Assembly: GCA_963931995.1 (NCBI GenBank)
Contig: OZ008369.1
Span: 5,222,501-5,286,500, forward strand
Length of the DNA: 64,000 bases
Direction: 5' to 3'
From: Phaonia tiefii
Taxonomy: Eukaryota; Arthropoda; Insecta; Diptera; Muscidae
Shown here one piece after another: positions 11,534 to 23,009 of the stretch (the first letter of the stretch is position 1; the number at the start of each line of letters is the position of its first letter). The notes under the pieces are model-generated. The model was not told the DNA's origin, did not search any database, and saw only the letters and a program-made list of their open reading frames with translations. The position numbers and the translations under genes are program-made.

Positions 11534-12673
11534 TTGATTTACAAAAAAAATTTGCGGATTGTAATCCAATATTCACTCGTCAAACTGGGCACTAGTACTT
11601 CTCTTCCTCGTTTGCAATGCTCGCTGCCTGCAGTTTCATGGCACTTTCGTTGCAAACTTTTAAATGTTTGCCTGGAAGCATATGTATATTCGGTTCCCGA
11701 AGAAGACAAACGATACAAAGAAGTTCAGCTCTCATACTGTAAAAATAGCAGTAGAATCATTTTCGTCGCCTTCCACTTCGTCTCCAATATGAGATATTTT
11801 CAACGAGATTTTCATCTGGTTGTATTTCCGTAATGGTTTAATTTTTTGGAAATACTATCTTGTTAATGAAACTGGATGGGGTGATGGACCCTGCGCGCAA
11901 TTCCGCACTTGAATTGAAAATTTTTTCATCTTTTTGAATGCATTTTCTTTCGCTCTTAGATGTTCCAACGGCCCCGTCGTGCTAACCAATAACTCAAAAG
12001 TTCTTGCTTTGGCGAGTTCTTCCTTTTATACATTTTTTTTTTACAAATTTCAAAAATTGGCATGTTTTGGAATATGTTTCCCTAAGAAACCATTGTAGGC
12101 TTATACAGCGGAGGTCGTTCGTGTAGCCATGCCAAAGACTGCAATAGTGTCCGGTCCAATCTGAAAGAAAAAGAATGGCTTAGTTTTATTACAGTACCTT
12201 AGAATATACATACTTTTTGTAGCCACTGTCTTTCAAAATATTGAAAAAAACGACAGGTATTTGAGAAGATGATTGAAACATTCGATATCATTTTGAATAT
12301 TAAGAAAACATCCTGAAACGTAAGAAGCTGACAATAGTGGCCGTACTAAAAGCTTGTAATATTCTAGTGAAGCGTCTCAGTTGGAAATTTCCTAAAGACA
12401 TCATCAGTGAATATGAAGTGACATGTCAGAATCTCTTTCGAATGCATTGTCTAGTAGAATAAAATAATTTTTAAAACAGAACTTTTACAATACATAAATA
12501 CAAACTAAATACATACTTCCATAACTTTATCTCATTCAATCATTTAAAATTCAATTCAATCATTTAAATTCAATTAGAATCAAATCAATTTTTTGTTAAA
12601 AATTTTGTAATTTATTTTTATTATTATTGTCTTATTTTATTTGTTATTGAATGTAATAATTTCATAATGATTA
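11534..12673. other. Non-coding DNA
   Basis: An open frame from 11405 to 11833 (142 codons) starts inside the transposable element and continues into this stretch without any recognisable domain. I treat it as chance. The rest is AT-rich with nothing identified. Confidence 0.45.
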
Positions 12674-13127
12674 CACTGATTTTAGAAAACATATGCGGAC
12701 TCAACGGATTTACACTAATTCGGGTCCTACGAATCGAACTGCTGATGATGATTTTTTTTTAATTTCTTACTCGGAGGCTGCGATTTAGAGCTCATTTTTT
12801 GAGACAAGTTTATAATATGTATGTTACCATCAGTCGAGAACGCCTCATCCGAATTTGTTTAAACAAATTTAGAAAAATTAAGAATTACTTTATGTTTAAT
12901 ATATACCTATATTATTTGCCAAGATAAGCAACAGTTTTGCAGTTATAAATAAATTTGTGAAGAAAAAATAATAATTTTTTGCTTAAACAATTTAAATTGT
13001 GTATGAAAAAATTTGAATAAAACCATCATTATTGTGCAAAAAACTAATGACGCAGTTCGATTCGTAGGACCCAAATTAGTTTAAATCAGTTGAGTCCACT
13101 TCGGTGTTTTTTTCGACTTGCACAGTG
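12674..13127. mobile_element. MITE with CACTG...CAGTG ends
   Basis: Left 12699-12742 and right 13051-13098 are reverse complements over about 46 bp, including GGGTCCTACGAATCGAACTG. The similarity extends outwards to CACTG / CAGTG at 12674 and 13127, giving a 454 bp element with TIRs near 75 bp. The interior is AT-rich and non-coding. Target-site duplication is unclear, so the superfamily is open. Confidence 0.75.
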
Positions 13128-13372
13128 ATATTAATAACTACTACTTTTGAAATACAATTTGAGCTATAAAAGAAATTATTTGTTATTGTTCTTATAATGT
13201 GAAGCTAAATAAACATTAAACATTAAGTATAAAAAAACTGAATAAAACAAATTTAATAAATAAAATAAATTAATAAATATAAATTGGTGTGTTAGAGGAG
13301 ACTACATACATACCTTTTCAAAATATTCTACATTTAAGTTGCTTGAAACAGACAACGGGTACTACTGCCAAT

Positions 13373-13655
13373 GTGTTGGGTTGCAAATATAACATGTTTG
13401 TAGTTCGTCGCAAATATAGTATACTTGTATACAAACACATCGTGTTTGTTATTCAATATTACATGCATGTTTAATATGTTATAATACATGTTTTTGTGAC
13501 CCAAGTATGGTTTTGTTGTTGAAAACTTCTGAAAACAAAACATGACAGACAACAAAGTAACAAAAAAGCAGGAGATCTTCAATTCATGAAAATGATGCTT
13601 GCACGCAAGTATATGGCTGTTCCAAATATATTCATGGATATTTTTTCAGCGTGTG
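13373..13655 (-). mobile_element. CACGCTG-family element, short form
   Basis: Minus-oriented copy. It ends at right with TTTTTTCAGCGTGTG and contains GCAAATATAACATG, GCAAATATAGTATACTTG, GACAGACAACAAAG and GATCTTCAATTCATGAAAA, matching the other short-form copies. The left terminus has been lost or replaced by unrelated sequence. Confidence 0.7.
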
Positions 13656-13667
13656 TGGTCCGGTTCA

Positions 13668-13951
13668 TGGCCGTCGGTGGTGCAATGGTTAGTGTTCGCG
13701 GCGCTTGTCCATGAGTACGTGGGTTCGATCCCTGCTCCGACCACCTTTAATTTCCTTCGACGACGGCCACCTCGCTTAGTGATGGCGACACTATCGAGTA
13801 CTTAGCCATGAATAGCTTCTCAAACTACCGTTTGGAACCGGTGTAGATCTGTAGGTCCTAATCAGTGAGTGAAAAGTTGGAACGCGTGAACAGCTCACTG
13901 GTTTTACTGGTAGCTTTACCCAATCCCTTCATGGGAAACCATTTTTTATTA
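13668..13951 (+). mobile_element. tRNA-derived SINE (family 1), near full length
   Basis: The head resembles a tRNA with pol III signals: A-box-like TGGTGCAATGGTTAGTG and a good B box GGGTTCGATCCCTGC. A body follows with GGCGACACTATCGAGTA and TTAGCCATGAA, and a tail ending TCCCTTCATGGGAAACCATT then a T/A-rich run. Copies at 34430-34716, 53716-53957 and 61938-62174 share this layout, with fragments at 20457, 25475 and 29779. About 284 bp. It has no tRNA acceptor or anticodon structure I can defend, so it is a SINE and not a tRNA gene. Confidence 0.88.
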
Positions 13952-15090
13952 TCCAAAATTTAATTAAAATTACTTGAATTATGAAAAATTTTTGCGTAGA
14001 AAAACATATTAAAAATAAACTGTAGACAAGTCGAAATCATGTCCAAAATACTAGGAGCACTGTGAACTTCATCTGCCGTAAAGTTGTTTTAGCACCAAAC
14101 GAGGTTCGATTTTGCTTAAAGAATTTTTACTCATTTTTGTGTGGGTTCAGTCTTATTTCAATATCTGCCCTACGTATTCCGTTGACTACTCTAGTCTATT
14201 AATTGTAGAATTTCCTTAAATTTGATGGTAAATTATTTCAAGTATATACTAAAACTTAATCACAATGTCTTCTCTCACACCACTTAGCCTTCGATGCGAT
14301 TCTCGCATCTCACATTTATTCCCACTCAACCCAACCATCTTGTCCTGATTACCTTCTTCACCTAACTAAACAAAATTTATTCATGTGTTAAATATTTAAG
14401 CCACCATATACGAATTCCTAAATGAAGAGGACGAGGGGGTGTTTATGTATTTCATTAACTCTCACAATCCGAAAATTTATGGTAACCTTAAGATAGCGCG
14501 TACAACTGCTACAAATCCTTATTCATTAGCTTCATCCTCGGTTATCCTTTAAATGCGGTACTACAAGAATTGTACACCGCCACATGCTCTGGCCACAGAT
14601 ACTTATGGCAGCAGTAAATTATTCGCCTCCACTCGACCTCGTGTTCAGACATTCTCTATTAAGTGGACATTAGTTAAACGCCATGAAAAGGCGACAGGAT
14701 ATTGCACCCAAAACGGAAATACGTTTAATGGCACACACATGAAACTTGGTGGACAACAGAAAATCGGATTGTTTTAAGGTTTAATAGGAATACAGTGGAC
14801 GATAATGATTGTTATTTAGAAAGAAACCCTTATTTCGATGATTGTTTTTAAACGATATTCCTTTTTTGCTTTCAATACGTATTTTCTTTGAAGATTTTCC
14901 GGACTGATTCATTATTCAGTCGCCAATGCTTCACCGGACAGAGGATATCAAAAGCGCTTGATCAGTGAAAAAAGAATAAACGAATACTTTGATTTTTGTG
15001 TATGTGTTTCGTATATATGTATGTGTGCTACCAAAGTGAGTTTGTCTGACCGAGCCTTTACTGAGAAAATCGGAACGGCGGACCCCTTGT
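13952..15090. other. Non-coding DNA
   Basis: No element or gene recognised. The 74-codon frame at 14553-14777 has no identifiable domain. Confidence 0.45.
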
Positions 15091-15414
15091 GAAATAAACG
15101 CTTGGCTTGCATGAACTGGATTGGTATACAAATATATTCTTTGTGTACCAACGCATAGTGATAACCAACGCATAGCTGAAACCTTCCGAAAACAAAAACG
15201 TGAGAGACAACAAAGAAAGGGGGAAAACACGCACATGTTTCCACGTAAAAGCATACATGTTTGCTAGTAAACATGATGCTGTTTACATTTAAACACAAGT
15301 GAGTTTGGGACTTGCAAACTTATTAATGCTTGAAGTGTGTTCCAAACATATACATGGTTCCTGCAGAATATGTATGGAAGAATATGTTAGAGAGGCCGTT
15401 ATTTTTCAGCGTGT
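15091..15414 (-). mobile_element. CACGCTG-family element, mosaic copy
   Basis: The right end reads CCGTTATTTTTCAGCGTGTG. It contains ACATATACATGGTTCCTGCA, CATGTTTCCACGTAAAAGCA and GTGTACCAACGCATA. The last segment is also found in the partial copy near 61735 but not in the standard long or short forms. The middle includes GAGAGACAACAAAG from the short form, so the copy appears to be a mosaic of variants. Confidence 0.6.
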
Positions 15415-15463
15415 GTTTGTTTGACATTTGACAGTTGTGCAGAGTAGTCGATGACAATTTATT

Positions 15464-15840
15464 ATGGAGCATCTAACGCACCCAACTACGTGTTGAAGTT
15501 ATTAAATTATTTTATCTAAATAATCGTTCAATTGTAAAAACGTGAAGAATTTTGCGGGAAATTTTTGGTTTAAACAATAAGCCGAGCAGGTCAACCATTC
15601 AGCGTATTGTAAAGAATTTTGAAACTTTGTATACACTGGGAGAAAAAGTGAAGTCTGGCCGAACTCATAGCGTACGTATGGCACAACACAATTCAGATGC
15701 TTAAGAACTACATTATTGAAGAAATTGGAGCAATAACACCCGTAATATGTCAACATTTTCTTCAAAATATGGTTGAAAGTGAACATATTTGCGCAGCGGC
15801 CAGAGGTGCCCATTTAGCCGAAATTATAGTTCATACATAA
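15464..15840 (+). pseudogene. Internally deleted mariner transposase (N-terminus joined to C-terminus)
   Basis: The plus strand starts MEHLT and, after frameshifts and stops, gives a helix-turn-helix region with IFGLNNKPSR, STIQRIVKNFETLYTL and KVKSGRT, typical of the N-terminal DNA-binding half of DD41D-like mariner transposases. About 60 bp further on the sequence jumps to the family C-terminus, reading ENMVESEHICAAARGAHLAE followed by IIVHT and a stop at 15840. The whole catalytic domain between them is missing. Internal deletions of this type are common in dead mariners. I could not identify the inverted repeats with confidence, although CAACTGTC-like sequence lies just upstream. It directly follows a CACGCTG element. 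Confidence 0.72.
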
Positions 15841-18773
15841 TTGTTATAAACCAAACTTTCATGCAATAAAATATTCAGGTCGATTCCTAAATACGCGCTT
15901 CACTTTGACGAAGGCAACGTTTCACTTTCGACGCTGTGTTTTCGATGCATTCTAAAATACTCGTGATGACTTATCAATAATTTGTGAAAATTTTGGCATC
16001 ACTAATTAAATCAGCTGTAGGTGTAATCAGCTGATTGGGAAAATTATTCGTCATTGACAAAAAATTGTAAACAAAAGCTCATATTTTAATTTTAAATAGA
16101 TTCCATTGCGTTTTATGTTACTCATAACTCGGGAAATCACGAAGTGTCCTTAAAAACTATTTCAATATTTTCAATGAATGACATCAGGTATGTTTGTAAA
16201 AAAATGATAGGGCTCCTTTTTAATCCCGAAAAAATTTTAGGATTAACAAGGCCTTCAAATATATTTTGTCGGAGTTAGAAGAAAAAATCAAATCGGAAAC
16301 ACGGCTGGGATGCTTACGACCTATTAAAGTATTAAATGAATTTTTGATGTTTCTAAACGCGCGGATATTGGCGTCGAACACAAATTACATATAAACTAGT
16401 GATGCGAGTATTTTAGAACACATATGATGTGAAAGAAAACACATGTTTCTTTTTGCACATCTCTAAAAACATATGTTTTCTAGCAATCACATCACCAACG
16501 TATTATAGAATAGGAATCGATCTGATTATTAAAAAATTTTCTGCCGTTTAAGATTTATTGTAAAACACATCGGCCTGGAACATAAAAAGCACCCTGTATC
16601 TACCTGGGGATTTTTTTTGTAAAATATTTTGCTCCCCTTGTGATATCTCGAAAAGGAAGGTGAGAAGTTTCAAGATTAATTTAATCGAGGAATTCAAAAT
16701 CATTCACGAAACCAAGATGTTATATTGAACAAGATGTTCCATTACAAATTCTCGCTCTCAAGCAGTCATTATTGTTTGACAGACTTCAATTGAGTAATAA
16801 TGAAAATAATTGGTATCATTAATTGTTTGGTATTTTGCCACTGAAATTAAACAACGAAATCAAATTTATCAGATAATTACGCAACCCAACTGGCGCATCC
16901 GTGGAGGAAGTCAAACCACAATTACGTCACGTTACCATGACATTACGAGTATCACAGAAAGTCATAAATCTTCATTGCGAAATATGAAACACAACTTGTG
17001 TGAGATAATGAAGTAGCATGGAGCAATTCAGGAGAAGATAACCACAGAGAAACACCTTACCTTGCCTTACATGCAAATTGTAGCTTTATCTCTCTCTCAC
17101 AATACTTTATGTGCTGTCGCCAGGTGTGTTCCTCGTGCTCTATTTGGCACATTGGCACTAAAAAAGAGGCACTTTATGCTTAATGTAAATTACGCACATC
17201 TAATTAGTTTTTATTTCATCTGGATAAGCAGTCGCACTTACTGTTTCCTCTGTGTACTACGCAAATAATTTACTCTGTAACAACACAAAATAGCTGCAAG
17301 AGCCAGAAGCGACGAAACATGAAGGGCCAGAGAAACTTTGCTCCCGTAATACGTTCAAAATGTACAAGTAACAGATTAAAATTTATTAAAACAGAAGGCA
17401 CTTGCCCGGGGAACGATATTAAGGACCGCTAATTAAGAGCCACTGTAAACCAAATGCGTGTGTAATTCTTTCCTTTTAGAGTTGGGAATGCAATAGAACA
17501 GAAAGGCGCGAGAAACGAAAACCGTTAGGGGATAAATAACTAAAAGGGAAAAACTCGAAAAAAGGACTGAAATTAACTATGACGTTAAATGGAAACAGGA
17601 AAGTAACTGTTATTTCCGTTGCTGTTAAAAGCTTTAAATGTAATTTCAGCTTAAACTCTTAATGGAACAGAGATCCTTTAAGACTTGAAAGGATGTATGA
17701 AAGTATTTGGACAACCAATTCAATTCGCCAAGTTGTGGGTGGCAAAAAGATGGCCTTACGTTAGGCAAACACAGTCTTGCACACTGAAATAAACTACTAA
17801 AATTGATGGAACAATTGAAAATTACATTCAAATCATTTATTAACTCACATTCTATTGATTTTGTCGTCAGAAAGGTGGTACTTTTTCCATGCAACCCGGA
17901 TTTGGACGAGGAGGGTGTGTTAAGCATATGATTAGAAAATATACAACATACATATATAAAACGGTGACAGTGTTTTGACTTCCTAAGTAAAAATCTATAT
18001 TTTCAATACCTTTAAAAATAGATACGAGACTTTGTCCTGACGGGGACACATAGAAGGATTATTCAGATCGGAACCAAATTTTGCGAGTACTATGTCGTTA
18101 GGTAATACTCTTTGCCTTGATAGGTTTCCTTCAACAACTTGACCAAGCTGTTTTATCTTTTATAGAGCAATTCCAGATTTTCGAGCTCAACAATGTGCCC
18201 TGCTTGCTTCGATTTTTATCAACTATGACAGGCATGTAATCATTGAAACCAAATGGGGAACACTCTACTACAGGTTGAATGAATGATGAATGTTTCTTCC
18301 AAAATGAAACGTATAAACTTTTTGTTTGTGTAGTTAATTGGTTCCATTGGTTTCATGATTTCAATGACTTGTCTCTAAATTTATGGAAAATTAACGATTA
18401 GTATGATGAAACATGAATTTGAATTGGAGTCTGTAATTTCGTTGTGGTGGCATTCCTTCAAGCAGATGGATTACAATGTGGATCGTAATCAAGTTTGCCG
18501 AGCGTGAGCCAATCACAAGAAGATTTTCTCATCGACATCCTTCAGTTCCGATTCAGTCAATCCATCAAGGTCTTATCGGTGTCCCTCAGTTCGGAAGTGG
18601 GAAACTATTGCTGCTGTAGCTACTGCCATATAAGTTAATCCTATACTTTCGACAAGGAGTTAATCTGCTCAAATGGGTATAAGCAGATTGTCTCCAGACA
18701 ATTCCGCAGAAGGATTTAGATTTGTTTCCTTATAAAATTCAAATAATAAGCAAAGTGAAGACTGCAAAACCTG
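15841..18773. other. Mostly non-coding DNA
   Basis: Contains one possible transposase fragment (16224-16394) and a short inverted motif around 16420-16485 (AACACATATG, ACACATGTTT, ACATATGTTTTC). The remainder, including open frames at 16810, 17062 and 17646, shows nothing recognisable. Confidence 0.45.
16224..16394 (+). pseudogene. Possible PIF/Harbinger transposase N-terminal fragment
   Basis: An open stretch without a start codon reads RKNFRINKAFKYILSELEEK and then KSETRLGCLRPIKVLNEFLM before ending at a stop. The pattern of an aromatic/basic start, an amphipathic helix, Thr-Arg, a Leu-Pro-Ile turn and a second helix resembles the region just before the catalytic core of HARBI1-like transposases. 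The match is from memory of the family pattern only. No catalytic residues are present. It could be a chance open stretch. Confidence 0.35.
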
Positions 18774-19090
18774 CACGCTGAAAATCTGTCTTTTGTTGTG
18801 TTGTTTGGATGCAAACATAACGAATTTGCAGCTTGTAGCAAATATAGTATACTTATGTCCAAACACATTGTGTTGGCTATTCAATATTACATGTTGGAGA
18901 CACAATGATTAATAGGTTATAGTGTATGTTGTTGTGACCCAAATATGGCTTTGTTTGTTGAAAACTGCTGAAAACATAAACGAGACAGACAACAAAGAAA
19001 CAGATCTTCAATTTGTGAAAACAGTGCTTGCACGTTAGTATACATATAGATGTTCCAAACATATACAGACACATACATGGTTCCAGCTTA
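18774..19090 (-). mobile_element. CACGCTG-family element, short form
   Basis: Starts CACGCTGAAAATCTG at left and ends near ACATACATGGTTCCAG at right, where the second terminal repeat is lost. Interior matches the short form: GCAAATATAGTATACTTATG, TATTACATGTTGGAGACACA, GACAGACAACAAAG and GATCTTCAATT. No coding capacity. Confidence 0.75.
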
Positions 19091-19099
19091 ATCCCAATG

Positions 19100-19530
19100 T
19101 GCACAAAAACGGATGCGGATCCGTTTCGAACTGGTAACGAGTCCGTAAAATCATCAAATAGCGAAATGTGAATTCTTGAATTAGTTTCGAACTCGTTACG
19201 ACTCCGTAAAAACATAAAAAAGCGAATCAGTGAAATTGCGATTTGGCGGATCCGTCTGGAACTTGTTACGACTCCCTAAAATAGTGATTTGGAAGAACCC
19301 TCTCGAATTCATTTTATTTCCAAAAAAATTAATGCGAAACCCATTCGAATATGAAGTTCGTTACGAGTTCGAGACGGATCCGAAAAAGTACAAAAACGAT
19401 TCTTGTTTTCGAGAGGAATTTCATATGTAAACGAATTCGTTATGAGTGTGTAGCGAATGTCCGTGTCGAACAAAATGTCGGCAGAATCGGAACCGTCTCG
19501 AATTCGTAACGGATTCATATGACACATTGT
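19100..19530. repeat. Palindromic, GGATCC-rich degenerate repeat
   Basis: Variants of GGATCCGTTTCGAACT / GTTACGACTCCGTAAAA recur at about 19110, 19190, 19250 and, in reverse orientation, 19350-19385 (GTTACGAGTTCGAGACGGAT). The region therefore has both direct and inverted copies of one roughly 60-90 bp unit. A similar CGGATC-rich texture is seen at 48595-48885. Confidence 0.6.
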
Positions 19531-19579
19531 GATGTTACAGGGGCGGGGGTTTTCAGCGTTTGCCGATTAGCTTGGAATT

Positions 19580-19995
19580 TTGCAGAATATCATTCAAATG
19601 AGGGTTGAGTACGAACACATATTGAACTGCATTCTAAAGTCTGACGAGACGGATTTTGATCTTAACGAACAAAATTGGGTGAGTTTACCGCACATATACC
19701 CCATGAAATGGAATTGTTTCCAGCTCAAGCCACAGAGTGGTGTGCAATTTCAGCATTGTCCGATCTTACTTTTTCCAAGAACACACTCAACGGAGACTGA
19801 TACTCAAAGATATTGAAAGAGTTGCTCTTTCCAAAAATACCCCAAAAGTAAACCCCTTCAACTCTGTGTGGTTTCAACAAGATGATGGAACTTCTTACAT
19901 AACCAGGCATGAGCGATTGCAGTGATTTCACGAAACTCCAGTTTCCGGCGGTCAGGAGACCTAATCTTACTGCACTAGATTGCTGTATTTTTTTC
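19580..19995 (+). pseudogene. Mariner transposase catalytic-domain remnant
   Basis: The plus strand, across frames, gives KSDETDFDLNEQ (first catalytic Asp region), then ALSDLTFSKNTLNGD, then VWFQQDDGT (second Asp), and RRPNLTALDCC in place of the usual RSPDLTPLDFF around the third Asp. Several frame changes and stops show it is dead. The remnant stops where the CACGCTG element at 19996 begins, which suggests that element inserted into it or joined at a deletion. Related to the other WFQQD-type mariners in the window but more diverged. Confidence 0.68.
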
Positions 19996-20605
19996 TTGTT
20001 TGGATGCAAATATAACGTATGTTTGGAGTTTGTCGCAAATATATTAAACGTGTGTCCAAACACATTGTGTTTGCTGTTCAATATTACATGTTTGAGACAG
20101 AATGATTACTATATTTCCAAGTATGATCCAAATACAGGTTTGTTTGTGTTACAAATACAGCTGTGTTTGGTGAACTGCTTACATAATTTTCTTGTCGATA
20201 TGCCCTGTCGAGAGCAAATAGGGATTGTTATCAGCCTAAGTTTATGTTATTACAAATGTATGACTGTATTTTTTAGATTATTCTTCCAGTCAGTGAATGT
20301 GTGTGTAAATGAATTCGTGACTGATCGTTTGTGTTTTAGTTTTATGCATTTAGTCATCAGTCGTTCGTTTGGGAGGAAACACACGAATGATTCGATGCAA
20401 TTATATGGATGTTTGGGATGAAAGACGCATGTGGCTCTACTTAAAAGTATGCATAAATAAATAAATAGTGTCCCGTTACATCCCATGAAGGGATTAGGGA
20501 AGTTTGTGAGAAGCTCTCCCTAAAAAGTATGCATAATTTTAGGTAAACATTTAATGATTGCATTTAAATATAAGTGAGTTTAGGAACATGTTTGGAGTAA
20601 CCAGA
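19996..20605 (-). mobile_element. CACGCTG-family element, long form
   Basis: Minus-oriented long form: TTGTTTGGATGCAAATATAA at left, then TGTCCAAACACATTGTGTTT, TACAAATACAGCTGTGTTTG, ATCAGCCTAAGTTTATG, TCCAGTCAGTGAATGTG and GGGAGGAAACAC. The right terminus is missing. It is interrupted by a SINE fragment at 20457-20522. A 170-codon open frame on the plus strand (19909-20421) crosses it and is not coding. Confidence 0.75.
20457..20522 (-). mobile_element. 5'-truncated SINE (family 1) with target duplication
   Basis: Contains TTACATCCCATGAAGGGATT and GAGAAGCTCTCCCT, the reverse complement of the SINE tail, with an ATTT-type tail at left. It is flanked by a direct duplication AAAAGTATGCATAA at 20443-20456 and 20523-20536. 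This is the pattern expected from target-primed retrotransposition into the long CACGCTG element, so the SINE is the younger insertion. Confidence 0.85.
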
Positions 20606-20700
20606 TTTAGAAGTTGTCACAACCATATTGGGTGTCATCGCAATGGAGTTAAAGATTGTCACAACAGCATTATACGTTGTCACAACCAGAGGTAGTGTTC
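20585..20700. repeat. GTTGTCACAACC minisatellite, short array
   Basis: AGTTGTCACAACCATATT, GATTGTCACAACAGCATTA and CGTTGTCACAACCAGAG follow each other at about 30 bp spacing. The same unit forms longer arrays at 54050-54295 and, inverted, 56150-56490. Confidence 0.65.
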
Positions 20701-22736
20701 GAAGTGTAAAACTGACGCTAAATTTCATTAGTTGCGTATTTAACTATTTTAAATACAAATAACTACGTAATTGAATAGACTGGTGCCAAACTAATTCAAA
20801 TCTTTACAAATTGAAATGAATTAAACATTTTTCCTTCCAAATATTTATGATTTCATTCATCACAAATCTTTTGAGCCGTAAATGCTCGCTCTAACAATTT
20901 GTTTAATTCTATTAACATGGTCAAAACATGTCCGCACAAAAGCATCATAAATATTTTTCTTGATTTCTATGAAAGCTCTCTTACACAGTTTTTGCTTCTA
21001 TATTTTGAATGATTAATGGATATTTTTATGTCTGTTGGTTTACATCACCTGCTAATAGCATTTCATATTTCTAAAAAACGAGGAAATCCCCCAACCCATT
21101 CCCTCACTCACCCGCAGGCAAACGGCGACTAGAAAATGGTTATTCCACAATTTAACCGTCAGTCCTTTTCGGTTTAGTTTTATTTGTTTGTAGTCGTCCG
21201 TGTATTAGTTTGACATTTGCACGTAAACTTTTAACATTTGCGTGATTTCCGTACCCGGTTCCGTTTGTGTCCGTCGCTTACACTACACATTCATTGGTAC
21301 GACAATCCGCTATAAATCTACTGTGAAATATATATTTTCTGAATGTGTGTGTGTGTGTGTGTGTTTGTACGGGTCTGGATGGTACTTTTTAGACTCTTGA
21401 GTTTTTGTTGCTGTTGTGAAAAGGCAATGTTTGAAATCCATTTTGCCCAATGTAGTCGGTTGGTTATGCGCTCATTTTAGCTTTTTGCCCTTTCGATTCT
21501 CTTTTTTCTAGTTGTCCAATTTTGTAGATTTAAAATGCTTTTATCCTTTTTACTGCTGCTTGCTCTCCTCCACCTCCACCTCCACCTCCTTATTCTTATT
21601 CTTATTCGTTTTTTTCTTCATCTGGGGTAAGTGGGTTGTGAGGTGAGATGGTTGAGATGGCTATAATGTCATCGTTATTGGCAACATTAGTCATACATAA
21701 GTGACCATAGAACGATATCGCTAACGCGCAATGCTGAACGAAAATCTCGCATATGTCCTCATCGTTGTATCCCATTCCTTTTGGTTTTTTCATTCTTCTT
21801 TCCCCTCACAGGATAACCGCAATGCTATTTGGCGTCTGGTTTCTGTCATCACCCTCATGATTTGCATTTAAAAGCTTTTCCTGTGGAAAAATATGATTCA
21901 ACTACGTGATGAGATGATGATGTTGGCTCTTTCGACATGTTCGTTTATTTTAAAATAAAGGACATCTTGCGAGAAGCAAGTGGGCGTTTGCAGGTGACAC
22001 ATGCGAATATATAGTACATACATATATCCTTCTTGGGTGTATCATCTGAATTTCCTTACAATACTGCTAAAGTCTCGCTTTCACCGGCATATTTGAACAA
22101 TATATTCATTATTTCGTCCTTTGTGGAGAAGGAAGAAAACACTTAAATTGTGTCGCAACTTGTGAGAGCTCCATTGTGAAAAGAATCATCGACCTCATCA
22201 TCATCATCATCGATACGCTGTGCTCGTTATGAAAGAACTGTATTTACCTGTACAAAAGATACTCGTTTATTTTAGTGTCTCCTCTGTATTGCTTTTATTT
22301 TGTTATATGCCTGGAAAATAAAAGTATCTTGAAACCGTCCTTGCTTCCTTTTCCTTTCCTGCGAAGCGTAATGAGTTGTATTGAAATGCCTGACAATACA
22401 AAGTGCTCTCAGTAAAACCATGAAGTGATTGAACGGAACGATTTTCGTATCGATTGTTCATTGCATTTTGGTTAAGAGATACATATATTTTTTTTAATTT
22501 AAATCAATGTTTGAATGCATTTCTTTCGATGGAAATTAAATTCTGTCTTCAATTAACTTTAGACCGCTATTTGGTAAAGTCGTTGTGTGCAAATCAAGGG
22601 GCTTTGTGAACCAATTCCTCTAAATTGCAACAATGTTTCTCCATTATAAATGATTCGATCTGAAATTATTTCTCGGCAGCATATTTTTTCCAATTTCCTT
22701 TGAGCTAAACAGTTCAAGGGTTTTCTCTAATTACAA
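20701..22736. other. Non-coding DNA with simple repeats
   Basis: Includes CCTCCA repeats followed by TTCTTA repeats near 21565-21605 and an ATC repeat near 22195-22212. No gene identified; the open frame at 21602-21793 overlaps simple sequence. Confidence 0.5.
21344..21364. repeat. (TG)n microsatellite
   Basis: About ten uninterrupted TG dinucleotides. Confidence 0.95.
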
Positions 22737-22850
22737 AAAATTTAGACAGTCGGATCCAGGATTTGAACTCACGTTGGCGGACGATCGTTTCGAAGTTTGT
22801 GGCCAGTAATCCTCTTGTTCACATTGTAACTAATTGCCGCTGTCGCCGTT
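22737..22850 (-). mobile_element. Second SINE-like family, best copy
   Basis: On the minus strand an ATTACTGGCCACAAAC head leads to a B-box-like GTGAGTTCAAATCC, then GGATCCGACTGTC and a tail of T-rich sequence. Degraded relatives are at 3255-3350 and 4990-5064. The family differs from SINE family 1 in both boxes and body. Weak but repeated. Confidence 0.4.
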
Positions 22851-23009
22851 CTCTCCTCTTTCTCCCTATTGTTTTCCTAGGAGATTCTTAGCGGGATTCT
22901 GAGATAAACCACATTTGAAATTGAAGATTGGCATTTTTTTTTTCAAAGGTTATATAAAACTGTCTATGGCAACGGCAATTTCCAAAACGTTTTTACTCAT
23001 CTTTAATTT

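Noticed and set aside
11405..11833. 142-codon open frame
   Set aside because: It starts inside a non-coding transposable element and has no recognisable motif or homologous frame in the other copies.
13671..13745. A tRNA gene
   Set aside because: The A and B boxes are good, but the sequence is repeated as part of a 280 bp SINE and I cannot form a convincing cloverleaf.
19909..20421. 170-codon plus-strand open frame
   Set aside because: It crosses a mariner remnant and then the minus-oriented CACGCTG element. Other copies of that element do not keep the frame and no domain is present.
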